DNA of 64,000 nucleotides from Rhodobacterales bacterium RIFCSPHIGHO2_02_FULL_62_130 (GTDB taxonomy: Bacteria; Pseudomonadota; Alphaproteobacteria; Rhodobacterales; Rhodobacteraceae), in contig MHZT01000047.1 of NCBI GenBank assembly GCA_001828855.1, forward strand, positions 1-64,000. The letters are read 5' to 3'. Below the pieces are notes generated by a model, which was not told the origin of the DNA, ran no database searches, and saw nothing but the letters and a program-made list of their open reading frames with translations. A program made the translations under genes and the position numbers. Positions 48,628-58,498 of the stretch are shown here, piece after piece (positions within the stretch are counted from its first letter, which is position 1; every line of letters starts with the position of its first letter).

Positions 48628-48660
48628 CTCCCGCACCCCCGCCGCCGCAAACCGCGCGCC

Positions 48661-48684
48661 AAAATTTTTCGGACGAAAAATTTT
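48661..48684. terminator. AAAATTTTTCG hairpin, copy 1
   Basis: A perfect 11-bp inverted repeat AAAATTTTTCG/CGAAAAATTTT around GA. It would give a T-rich hairpin in either direction, so it may act as a bidirectional terminator between fabD and fabG. A second copy lies at 62676. Confidence 0.6.
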
Positions 48685-48701
48685 AGCCCTCCGCAGCAGC
48701 C

Positions 48702-49631
48702 TTATCCCTTCGCCGCAAGCACATCCTCGGGCGCACCGACCGCGCGCGTCACAGCCCCCGCAGAAATGCGCTTGATCATCCCCGACAAAGCCTTGCCCGC
48801 ACCGATCTCCCAGAACTCGGTCACGCCCGCGCCCGCCATCCACAACACGGATTCGCGCCAGCGCACCGATCCGGTGACCTGCGCCACCAACAAGGCGCGG
48901 ATGCGGTCGGGTTCGGTCACGGCCTCGGCCCGCACGTTCACCACCACCGGCACTTTCGGAGCATGGATCACCACCCCTGCCAAAGCCTCGGCCATCACCG
49001 CCGCCGCAGGCTGCATCAGCGCACAATGGAAAGGCGCGCTCACCGGCAGCAACAGCGCGCGCTTGGCCCCCTTGGCCTTGGCGATCTCCAAGGCCCGCTC
49101 GACCGCGCCCCGATGCCCCGAAACCACAACCTGCGCCGGATCATTGTCATTGGCGGCCTGACAGACCTCGCCCTGCGCGGCTTCGGCGGCCACTTCCGTT
49201 GCCTGCTCGAAATTCAACCCCAACAGCGCTGCCATCGCGCCCACGCCCACCGGCACCGCCTCCTGCATCGCCTGCCCGCGGATACGCAACAACCGCGCTG
49301 CATCGGCAAGCCCGATTGCCCCGGCGGCACAGAGCGCGGAGTATTCGCCAAGGCTATGCCCGGCCACAAAAGCCGCGTGATCGATCCCGACCCCTTCAAC
49401 CTCCAGCGCCCGCAAGGCTGCAATCGAGGTGGCCATCAACGCAGGCTGGGCGTTCTTGGTCAGGGTCAGGTCTTCGATGGTCCCCTCCCAGATCAGTGCC
49501 GACAGCTTTTCGCCCAAAGCCTCGTCCACCTCGTCAAACACGGCGCGCGCCGCAGGGTAAGCCTCGGCCAAGGCACGGCCCATCCCGATGGTCTGCGCCC
49601 CTTGGCCCGGAAATACGAATGCGCGGCTCAT
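48702..49631 (-). CDS. fabD: Malonyl CoA-acyl carrier protein transacylase
   Basis: A 309-residue enzyme that loads malonyl groups onto ACP. N-terminal FVFPGQGAQTIGMG, nucleophile Ser93 in GHSLGEYSAL, and His202 in SAPFHCALM. First gene of the fabD-fabG-acpP series, although the repeat-filled 184-bp gap before fabG may separate transcription units. Confidence 0.96.
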   Translation of the reverse strand: MSRAFVFPGQGAQTIGMGRALAEAYPAARAVFDEVDEALGEKLSALIWEGTIEDLTLTKNAQPALMATSIAALRALEVEGVGIDHAAFVAGHSLGEYSALCAAGAIGLADAARLLRIRGQAMQEAVPVGVGAMAALLGLNFEQATEVAAEAAQGEVCQAANDNDPAQVVVSGHRGAVERALEIAKAKGAKRALLLPVSAPFHCALMQPAAAVMAEALAGVVIHAPKVPVVVNVRAEAVTEPDRIRALLVAQVTGSVRWRESVLWMAGAGVTEFWEIGAGKALSGMIKRISAGAVTRAVGAPEDVLAAKG

Positions 49632-49810
49632 GCTATCCTCCTGCTGGCTGCCTTTGGCTTACCGCGAAGCCCTGCGCGCTGCAATCGGTCTTGGCCTTGA
49701 CCGGATTGCCACCCGTCGCCAAAAGTCATATCCTGACGGGACCGCCATCTTGCACCATGTGGCAACATCCGCTTGATCTGACCGACAGATGCAGCGCCCC
49801 ACCTGTTCCC

Positions 49811-49838
49811 TTGCATCCCCGCGCGCTTTCTGTATAAG
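49811..49838 (+). promoter_or_regulatory. Candidate rpsF promoter
   Basis: TTGCAT (49811-49816), 16-base spacer, TATAAG (49833-49838) in the 315-bp gap between fabD and rpsF. Predicted start of transcription falls near 49845, just before the leader hairpin. Confidence 0.5.
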
Positions 49839-49845
49839 GCCGCAT

Positions 49846-49898
49846 CTTTCCGCATTTCCATGAACCGGCGCAGGCTCTCGTGGACGGGCCGCGGAAAG
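49846..49898 (+). ncRNA. Structured rpsF leader, possible S6:S18 autoregulatory element
   Basis: CTTTCCGC (49846-49853) pairs perfectly with GCGGAAAG (49891-49898), and inside it CCATGA pairs with TCGTGG around a loop containing ACCGGC. Many bacteria have an S6:S18-binding leader with an ACCG-containing loop before rpsF. The match here is by eye only. Confidence 0.4.
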
Positions 49899-49946
49899 TG
49901 TTTGCCCGTCCTATGAAATGCGCCACAGTGATAGAACGGAGCTTTC

Positions 49947-50399
49947 ATGCCGCTTTACGAGCATGTCATGATTGCGCGTCAGGATCTTTCCAACGCGCAA
50001 GCCGAAGGCCTTATCGAACACTTCTCCGCAGTTATCGCAGACAACGGCGGCAAGATCGTCGAAAGCGAATACTGGGGCGTCAAGACGATGGCCTACAAGA
50101 TCAACAAGAACCGCAAAGGCCACTATGCCCTGCTGAAATCCGATGCTCCGGCAGCGGCTGTGCAGGAAATGGAACGCCTGATGCGCCTGCATGACGACGT
50201 CATGCGCGTGCTGACGATCAAGGTTGACACCCATGCAGATGGCCCCTCGGTCCAGATGCAAAAGCGTGACGACCGTGAGCGTGGCGACCGTCCGGAAGGT
50301 GGCTTTGGCGGTGAACGCCGCGAGCGTCCGTCCTTCGGCGGCGACCGTGGTGATCGTGGTGGCGACCGTGGTGGTGACCGCGGCGGCTTCCGTCGTTGA
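49947..50399 (+). CDS. rpsF: 30S ribosomal protein S6
   Basis: A 150-residue protein. Residues 1-95 are the S6 domain ([40 protein letters not shown]). The tail (about 105-150) is charged and repetitive ([20 protein letters not shown]), longer than in E. coli. It binds S18 in the 30S platform. The start at 49947 follows ACGGAGC. First gene of rpsF-rpsR-rplI. Confidence 0.97.
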   Translation: MPLYEHVMIARQDLSNAQAEGLIEHFSAVIADNGGKIVESEYWGVKTMAYKINKNRKGHYALLKSDAPAAAVQEMERLMRLHDDVMRVLTIKVDTHADGPSVQMQKRDDRERGDRPEGGFGGERRERPSFGGDRGDRGGDRGGDRGGFRR

Positions 50400-50421
50400 T
50401 CTGAGAAAAGGACCATAACCC

Positions 50422-50649
50422 ATGGCGAACAAACCGTTTTTCCGCCGCCGCAAGGTTTGCCCCTTCTCGGGCGACAATGCTCCGGCGATCGACTACAAAG
50501 ACACCCGTCTGCTGCAGCGCTACATCTCCGAGCGTGGCAAGATCGTCCCGTCGCGCATCACCGCAGTCTCGGCCAAGAAGCAACGTGAACTGGCGCAAGC
50601 CATCAAGCGCGCCCGCTTCCTCGCCCTGCTGCCCTATGCCGTGAAATAA
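50422..50649 (+). CDS. rpsR: 30S ribosomal protein S18
   Basis: The 75-residue partner of S6: [20 protein letters not shown] and [20 protein letters not shown] match the family throughout. It is 22 bases after rpsF and 12 before rplI. Confidence 0.97.
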   Translation: MANKPFFRRRKVCPFSGDNAPAIDYKDTRLLQRYISERGKIVPSRITAVSAKKQRELAQAIKRARFLALLPYAVK

Positions 50650-50661
50650 GGAGCACCAGAT

Positions 50662-51237
50662 ATGCAAGTGATCCTTCTTCAGCGCGTGGCCAAGCTTGGC
50701 CAGATGGGCGAAGTCGTCAACGTCAAGGACGGCTACGCACGCAACTTCCTTCTGCCGCAAGGCAAGGCTCTGCGCGCCAATGACTCGAACATCAAGTCGT
50801 TCGAGGCCAAGAAAGCCCAACTCGAAGCCACCAACCTCGAAACCCGCAAGGAAGCCGAAGTTGTGGGCGCCAAACTGGATGGCCAGACCTTTGTCATCAT
50901 CCGTTCGGCCTCTGATTCGGGCGCTTTGTACGGTTCGGTAACGACCCGTGACGCTTCCGACGCCGCAACCGCTGACGGCTTCACCGTGAACCGTTCGCAG
51001 ATCGTGCTTGACCGCCCGATCAAGGAACTGGGCCTTCACACCGTTTCCGTGGTCCTGCACCCGGAAGTGACCGTGAAGTTCCGCCTGAACGTCGCACGCT
51101 CGGTTGAAGAAGCCGAACTGCAGGCTTCGGGCAAGTCGATCCAGGAACTCGCCGCCGAAGCCGAAGCCGAGGCCGAATTCGAAATCGCGAACCTCTTCGA
51201 CGAAATGGGCGCAGCCCAGGACGGCGAAGACCTCTGA
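50662..51237 (+). CDS. rplI: 50S ribosomal protein L9
   Basis: A 191-residue protein with the N-terminal signature [20 protein letters not shown]...[13 protein letters not shown], a connecting helix and a C-terminal domain. The last 30 residues are acidic ([20 protein letters not shown]), a tail common in Rhodobacteraceae. The operon ends at a strong terminator. Confidence 0.97.
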   Translation: MQVILLQRVAKLGQMGEVVNVKDGYARNFLLPQGKALRANDSNIKSFEAKKAQLEATNLETRKEAEVVGAKLDGQTFVIIRSASDSGALYGSVTTRDASDAATADGFTVNRSQIVLDRPIKELGLHTVSVVLHPEVTVKFRLNVARSVEEAELQASGKSIQELAAEAEAEAEFEIANLFDEMGAAQDGEDL

Positions 51238-51260
51238 TCCCAACCGGATCGGACAGATTG

Positions 51261-51292
51261 AACCGCGCCTTGGCAACAAGGCGCGGTTTTTT
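51261..51292 (+). terminator. Rho-independent terminator after rplI
   Basis: A perfect 12-bp stem AACCGCGCCTTG/CAAGGCGCGGTT with GCAA loop (51261-51288), followed by TTTT. Confidence 0.92.
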
Positions 51293-51350
51293 CATGGGTT
51301 GCATTGTGTGGCTGCCGAATTGGCATTCACCCAATCCCGCACCTTGCGGC

Positions 51351-51383
51351 TATGTACTACAAAAAATCTCCGTGTAGTACATA
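51351..51383. promoter_or_regulatory. Large inverted repeat 1 upstream of the nucleotidyltransferase gene
   Basis: TATGTACTAC, 13-base spacer, GTAGTACATA. Perfect 10-bp arms. A second copy lies 64 bp downstream. Confidence 0.8.
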
Positions 51384-51394
51384 AGATGAAATTC

Positions 51395-51448
51395 TTGACG
51401 CCGCGCTCCCGGATCATGTACTACAACGCATACTCAATGTAGTACATG
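51395..51448. promoter_or_regulatory. Promoter candidate overlapped by inverted repeat 2
   Basis: TTGACG (51395-51400) could be a -35. The -10 would lie at about 51417-51424 inside the second inverted repeat: CATGTACTAC (51415-51424), 14-base spacer, GTAGTACATG (51439-51448). The repeat ends two bases before the start codon at 51451, so a protein bound there, or the RNA hairpin, would control expression. Confidence 0.55.
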
Positions 51449-51450
51449 AC

Positions 51451-52467
51451 ATGACAGAACATCACAGCGCCATCTCGCACGCCGCCTATCACGACTTGCT
51501 GCGTGCCTTGCAAGACGAACAAGCCTCTGAAATCAAAGGCACACCCCGTTTGGAAAAACGCGATGGCCGTCTTTATTGGTATGACATGTTCCGCATTGGC
51601 AGCGACGTCCGCAAACGCTACCTTGGCGAAGACACGCCCGAACTGGCGGACCGGATCTCGCGCCACAAAGCCCTTGCCGAGGCCAGCGCCGACCGCGCCG
51701 CTGAACGCACGCGCCTGATCCGCATCTTGCGCGCCGAAGGGTTCCAGCAGACCGACGCCACCACTGGCTCCCTTCTAACTGCTATGGCAAAATCAGGCAC
51801 CTTCCGGCTTGGCGGTACCATCGTCGGCACCCATGCCTTCCGGCTTTATGAGGGCGAGCTTGGTATCCGGTTCCGCTTGGCCGACATCCTCCAAACCGAC
51901 GATCTCGACATCGCCCAGTTCGAACGCCTGTCGCTTGCGGTGGCGGATCAGGTCGAAACATCTTTGCAAAACACCTTCCAGTCCCTTGATTTCGAACCGC
52001 TTCCCGCGCCCTTCACCAAATCCGTCTGGCGCTGGCGGCAAAGCCGGTCGAACGCGCTGATCGAATTCCTCACCCCCTCCTTCCGCGCCGAGGAAGACAT
52101 CCGCGACCTGCCCGCGCTTGGGGTGTCAGCCCAATCCCTGCATTACCTGAACTACCTGCTGGCCCAGCCGATCAAGGCGGCGGTGCTCTACCGATCAGGT
52201 GTGCTGGTGCAAATCCCCCAGCCAGAACGCTATGCCATCCACAAGCTGATTGTGGCCGACCGGCGCCGTGGCGGCCCCGACCAGATCAAATCCCGCAAGG
52301 ACCGCGCGCAGGCCGCCTTCCTGATCCGCGCCTTGGCCGAGGATCGCCCGGACGAGCTGCGCGAGGCCCATGAGGATGCCCGCGCCCGTGGCCCGCGCTG
52401 GGGCGAACGCATCGACAGCAGCCTGAAGCGGATGCCGGAAACGGCGGCCCTTCTCGCCGCGCTCTGA
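51451..52467 (+). CDS. GSU2403-type nucleotidyltransferase-fold protein
   Basis: The 338-residue protein resembles the NTP_transf_8 (GSU2403) family. RLGGTIVGTHAFRLYEGELG (119-138) looks like the GG/S nucleotidyltransferase turn, and TDDLDIA (149-155) like the acidic metal pair. The C-terminal half (PIKAAVLYRSGVLVQIPQPE, then RYAIHKLIVADRR) is conserved in the family. The biochemical role is unknown; some related fold members are toxin-antitoxin nucleotidyltransferases, which I do not claim here. No ribosome site is obvious before 51451. It stands alone behind two inverted repeats. Confidence 0.75.
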   Translation: MTEHHSAISHAAYHDLLRALQDEQASEIKGTPRLEKRDGRLYWYDMFRIGSDVRKRYLGEDTPELADRISRHKALAEASADRAAERTRLIRILRAEGFQQTDATTGSLLTAMAKSGTFRLGGTIVGTHAFRLYEGELGIRFRLADILQTDDLDIAQFERLSLAVADQVETSLQNTFQSLDFEPLPAPFTKSVWRWRQSRSNALIEFLTPSFRAEEDIRDLPALGVSAQSLHYLNYLLAQPIKAAVLYRSGVLVQIPQPERYAIHKLIVADRRRGGPDQIKSRKDRAQAAFLIRALAEDRPDELREAHEDARARGPRWGERIDSSLKRMPETAALLAAL

Positions 52468-52524
52468 CCGCGCGCTGTCGCAAACCGGACAGCCACGCGC
52501 CCGCCCGCCCCTTACCTTCCGCCC

Positions 52525-53451
52525 ATGACCCAGCACAAAACCGGCATCGGCATCGCCTATCTTATTGCAGGCATCAGCGTCTTTTCCGTTCAGGATCTGA
52601 TCCTTAAGTTTATATCGGGCGGCTACCCGCTCTATCAGGCCATGTTGATCCGGGGGCTGACCTCGATCCCGTTCCTGCTGGTTTTCGCGCATTTTGACGG
52701 CGGCATCCGCAGCCTGTTCACCGCCGGACTGCCCCGCATGATCCTGCGCGGCGGGGTGATGTTCGTGGCCTATTTCAGCTTTTACATCGCCCTCGCGGGC
52801 CTGCCCCTGCCCACCACCGTGGCCCTTTATTATTCCGGCCCGTTGTTCATCACCGTGCTGTCGGTATTTTTCCTGAATGAAAAAGTCGGCCTGATTTCAT
52901 GGATCGCCGTTCTGGCAGGCTTTGTCGGCGTGCTGATCATGGTGCGCCCCGGATCGGACCTGTTCGACTGGGCCGCCCTGCTGCCGATCCTGTCGGGTCT
53001 GACCTATGGCATGGCGATGATCGCCGCCCGCCGCATGGGCGTGCGTGAAACCGCCACCGCCCTTGCTTTCTGGGGCAACAATGTCTTCCTGACCTGCGCC
53101 GCCCTGATGGCGCTGTATTACGCCGACGGCAGCCACATCGTCGAGACCCACCCCAGCCTCGCCTTCCTGACCCGTGGCTGGATCACCCCCTACCCGCATG
53201 ACCTGATCCTGATGATGACCTGCGGCGTGGTCGCGGCCCTTGGGCTGTGGCTGCTGACCCAAGCCTACCGGATTGCCGCAGCCTCGACCGTGGCACCCTT
53301 TGAATATATGGGCCTGATCTGGTCGGTGCTGTGGGGCTGGATTTTCTGGCGCGACTGGCCTGACGCCCAAGGCTGGCTTGGCATCGGGGTCATCGCAGGC
53401 GCAGGCATTTTCGTACTGCTGCGCGAAAGCCGTCAGCCCAAATCGGGATAA
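52525..53451 (+). CDS. DMT superfamily (EamA) permease
   Basis: A 308-residue ten-helix inner-membrane protein with two EamA repeats (IAYLIAGISVFSVQDLILKF at the start, AASTVAPFEYMGLIWSVLWG near the end). The fold matches small-molecule exporters; substrate unknown. No clear ribosome site precedes the ATG at 52525. Its 3' end overlaps the convergent gene at 53433 by 19 bases. Confidence 0.82.
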   Translation: MTQHKTGIGIAYLIAGISVFSVQDLILKFISGGYPLYQAMLIRGLTSIPFLLVFAHFDGGIRSLFTAGLPRMILRGGVMFVAYFSFYIALAGLPLPTTVALYYSGPLFITVLSVFFLNEKVGLISWIAVLAGFVGVLIMVRPGSDLFDWAALLPILSGLTYGMAMIAARRMGVRETATALAFWGNNVFLTCAALMALYYADGSHIVETHPSLAFLTRGWITPYPHDLILMMTCGVVAALGLWLLTQAYRIAAASTVAPFEYMGLIWSVLWGWIFWRDWPDAQGWLGIGVIAGAGIFVLLRESRQPKSG

Positions 53452-54179
53452 CGCGCCCGCAGCGCCGCGACATGCGCCACCAAGGCCGGCGATTTGCCCC
53501 AATGATACAGCAAATCCGCCCAACGAACCGGCGCGAAAGCCACCGTATCGCCCGCCACCAGCTTGGCGAAATCGGCCACCTCGCGGCGGTGCTTGGCGAT
53601 TTTCTTCGCATCCACCGGCTTGCCATTGGCCCAAGCCTTTGGCTCTGCATAGAGATACACCAGAACCGCCCCCGTCGCCCGCTTTTCGGCGCGGGTGTAG
53701 ATGGCATAGGCGTCCTTGATCAGTTGCACCGCGTCCAGCGTTTCAAATCCGATCTTGCCCTCGACCATATCATCGCGCAACTGGGTGAAGCGCCCCAGCT
53801 TTTCGCGCCACACCGGACGGTCATAAATCTCGGCAAAGCCGTTGGCCTTCATCGGGCGGAACGGCTCATAGCGTTTGGCCTCGATTCCGATCAGCGTGGT
53901 GTGGGTCTCGATCGCCACATCCAGCCACGGGTGCCGTCCGTCCGACCACGGAAACCGCATCTCGGATTCCAAAGTCACGGATGTCACCTGCCCCGCAGGC
54001 ACCCCCGGCAAGGGCGGCAGCACATGCGCGCGGTTCAGAAACCAGCCAAAGGCATTCGCCACCAACGAAGCCGACGATTCCGGCCCGTCGAATTTCCCCG
54101 TCCGCACCTCATGCCCCGGAGAGCGTTTCAGGCATTCCATGATCCCGTCAACGGGCAGATCAGGCAGAAATTCCGGCAT
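53433..54179 (-). CDS. PD-(D/E)XK-like nuclease-fold protein
   Basis: A 248-residue protein of unknown role. Residues 71-102 hold a plausible PD-(D/E)XK core: ESEMRFPW (Glu71/Glu73), LDVAIE (Asp87), then GIEAKRYEPF (Glu100, Lys102). This spacing resembles restriction-type and PGN_0703-like endonucleases. No methylase or partner gene is adjacent, so a restriction function is not supported by context. It is convergent with the permease and overlaps its end. Confidence 0.6.
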   Translation of the reverse strand: MPEFLPDLPVDGIMECLKRSPGHEVRTGKFDGPESSASLVANAFGWFLNRAHVLPPLPGVPAGQVTSVTLESEMRFPWSDGRHPWLDVAIETHTTLIGIEAKRYEPFRPMKANGFAEIYDRPVWREKLGRFTQLRDDMVEGKIGFETLDAVQLIKDAYAIYTRAEKRATGAVLVYLYAEPKAWANGKPVDAKKIAKHRREVADFAKLVAGDTVAFAPVRWADLLYHWGKSPALVAHVAALRARYPDLG

Positions 54180-54202
54180 GTCAGCCCCCTCGGGTCAGAA
54201 TG

Positions 54203-54231
54203 AAAAGGCCGCCCCCCGAAGGGAGCGGCCC
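54203..54231 (-). terminator. Rho-independent terminator after tig
   Basis: On the minus strand GGGCCGCTCCC, TTCG loop, GGGGGCGGCC, followed by TTTT. Confidence 0.85.
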
Positions 54232-54254
54232 TGTTTCTTGCAGCAGATACGGCC

Positions 54255-55589
54255 TTAAAGCTCGTCCAGCGCCTCGACGGCTTTCTGCAGGTCTTCTTTC
54301 GACACGTCCTTGTCGGTGACTTTCGCACCGGCCACAATGTGATCGACAACCTTGTCTTCGAAGATCGGCGCGCGCAGTTGCTGTTGCATCTGCGGGTTCT
54401 TCTGCACGAACTCGAAATAGGCGCGTTCCTGGCCCGGATACTGACGCGCCTGCGCCAGCACAGCTTGGGTCATTTCGGCGTCGGTCACAGTGATCTCGGC
54501 TTTGCGGCCCACTTCGGCCAGAACCAGACCCAGACGCACGCGACGCTCGGCCAGTTTCTTGTGTTCTTCGGTGGTTTCGACCGAGCCGTGGTTGTGATCG
54601 TGAACCTCGGGGTTTTCTTCGTGCCACAGTTGATGCGCGATCTGTGCTGCTTCGGCGTCAACCAAAGCCGAGGGCAGATCGAACTTCACCAGACCATCCA
54701 GTTGGTCCAGCAAAGCGCGCTTCAGCACGGCGCGCGCCGCACCTTTGTATTCGGCCTCAAGGCGTTCAGAGATCTGCCCCTTCAGGGCTGCCAGATCTTC
54801 GGCGCCGTATTTCTTGGCCAACTCGTCGTCCAACTCGGCCGGAACCGGCTTTTTCAGCGCTTTGACAGTGCAAGCGAAGACAGCCGCTTTGCCTGCCAGA
54901 TGTGCCGCGCCATAGGCCTCGGGGAAGGTCACGTTGACAGACACTTCGTCGCCAACAGCCGCGCCGACCAGTTGTGCCTCAAAGCCCGGAATGAACGAGT
55001 TCGAGCCGAGAACCAGCGGGTAATCCTCACCCGAACCGCCCTCGAACAGCTCACCATCGACCGAACCTTTGAAGTCGATCGTCACTTGGTCGCCGTCCTT
55101 GGCCTTGGCACCCTTCTTCTTGTCGGTGAAGGATTGTGCGGTGGCAGCCAGATTCTTCAGCGCTTCTTCAACCGAAGCCTCGTCGGCCTTGACCGACAGA
55201 CGGTCCAGCGTGACTTGCGAAGCGTCCAGTTCCGGGATCGGCGGCAGGGCTTCGTAGGTCATGGTGACAACAACGTCCTGACCTTCTTTCCAGGTCTCGC
55301 CGTCCACCATCTTGACCTCGGGCTGCAAGGCCGGACGGTCGCCCGAAGCGTCGAAATGCGACTTCATCGCACCGTCGATCGCGTCTTGCATGGCATCGCC
55401 CAACAGGCGCGGGCCGAACTGCTTTTTCAGGATTGCCAGCGGCACCTTGCCCTTGCGGAAACCCTTGATTTCGACCTCGGGCTGCGCCTCAAGGAGTTTT
55501 TCCTGAACTTTAGCGTCCAGCTCGGCTGCCGTCACCGTGATGGTGTAGGCGCGCTTCAAGCCGTCTTTCAGGGTTTCGGTGACCTGCAT
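54255..55589 (-). CDS. tig: Trigger factor
   Basis: The 444-residue ribosome-bound chaperone has an N-terminal ribosome-binding domain ([20 protein letters not shown]), a central FKBP-type isomerase ([20 protein letters not shown], about 160-245) and a helical C-terminal arm. I chose the ATG at 55589 ([10 protein letters not shown]), preceded by ACGAGGAA; the frame is open back through the tRNA gene. It stands alone, without clpP-clpX here. Confidence 0.96.
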   Translation of the reverse strand: MQVTETLKDGLKRAYTITVTAAELDAKVQEKLLEAQPEVEIKGFRKGKVPLAILKKQFGPRLLGDAMQDAIDGAMKSHFDASGDRPALQPEVKMVDGETWKEGQDVVVTMTYEALPPIPELDASQVTLDRLSVKADEASVEEALKNLAATAQSFTDKKKGAKAKDGDQVTIDFKGSVDGELFEGGSGEDYPLVLGSNSFIPGFEAQLVGAAVGDEVSVNVTFPEAYGAAHLAGKAAVFACTVKALKKPVPAELDDELAKKYGAEDLAALKGQISERLEAEYKGAARAVLKRALLDQLDGLVKFDLPSALVDAEAAQIAHQLWHEENPEVHDHNHGSVETTEEHKKLAERRVRLGLVLAEVGRKAEITVTDAEMTQAVLAQARQYPGQERAYFEFVQKNPQMQQQLRAPIFEDKVVDHIVAGAKVTDKDVSKEDLQKAVEALDEL

Positions 55590-55611
55590 TTCCTCGTCCT
55601 TCTCATCCATC

Positions 55612-55696
55612 TGGTGCGGGTGGAGGGACTTGAACCCCCACGCCTTGCGGCGCCAGAACCTAAATCTGGTGCGTCTGCCAATTTCGCCACACCCGC
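55612..55696 (-). tRNA. tRNA-Leu (anticodon TAG)
   Basis: Minus strand from 55696: GCGGGTGTGGCGAAATTGGC (acceptor and D arm), anticodon stem CCAGA-TTTAGGT-TCTGG giving anticodon TAG, a variable arm with GCGCC...GGCGT, the T arm GGGGGTTCAAGTCCCTC, and an acceptor 3' strand CACCCGC followed by ACCA. The 3' CCA is encoded. The long variable arm fits a class II leucine tRNA. Confidence 0.95.
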
Positions 55697-55922
55697 ATAT
55701 ATCGAAGCAAAACCCCACCGCCCGCCCGAAGGCCGGTGGCAGCGCCTTGCAAATCCGCGCCCTTCTAACAAAGCCCGCCACAGGATGCGAGAGGAAAAAG
55801 CGTGCAGTCCAAGCATGGGCAAGGATTCAGGCCGGAACGTCGAAAAGTCTAGGCAGTCACGGAATCTTGCCTTAGGTGTAAGTCAAAACGAGCAGATAAC
55901 AAAAAACGAACAGGAATTCCCG

Positions 55923-56404
55923 ATGTCGCAAGCGGCACCTGGGCTTGGATTGGCAACAGGGACCAGTCCGGCATATCCATATGGGTATGGCTGCGCCACA
56001 GGCACAGCCATTCTGACCCTGCAGGGCGCTTTGCCCGTCGAATATCTTTGCGCCGGTGACCGGATCATCACCCGCAACGGCGTGCGAAGCTTGTCGCACA
56101 TCTCAATGCACCTGCAGCGCAATGTGCGGGCGGTGCGGATTATGTCCGACAGTCTCGGGGTCGGCAAACCCGCCGATGATGTGCTTGTCGCTGCGGATCA
56201 GCCGATCCTGATCCGTGATTGGCGCGCAAAAGCCCTGTTTGGTGCGGCGCAAGCCATGGTTCCAGCTTCCCGCCTTATTGACGGGACTTATATCAGGGCC
56301 GAGACAGTGGCAGAACTGCGCCTTTTCGCCCTGCATTTTGACGCGCCCGCCGTGATCTTTGCAGGCGGTCTCGAACTTGCCTGCCAGCCCGCCCTGATTC
56401 CGGC

Positions 56405-56408
<4 letters not shown>
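55923..56408 (+). CDS. Hint-domain (Hedgehog/intein) protein
   Basis: A 161-residue protein with a Hint_2-like core: CATGTAILTLQGALPVEYLC, AGDRIITRNGVRSLSHI, VLVAADQPILIRDWRAKALF. Stand-alone Hint proteins are common in Rhodobacteraceae, and their function is unclear. The start at 55923 follows AGGAA; the open frame far upstream is antisense to tig. It lies just past tRNA-Leu and overlaps the convergent nnr stop by four bases. 55697-55922 holds nothing I can name. Confidence 0.75.
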
Positions 56409-58444
<2,036 letters not shown>

Positions 58445-58498
58445 GACCTGAACACCGGCAGCACCCCTGCCGAAACGAAACCCTAACCGAAAGGCAGC

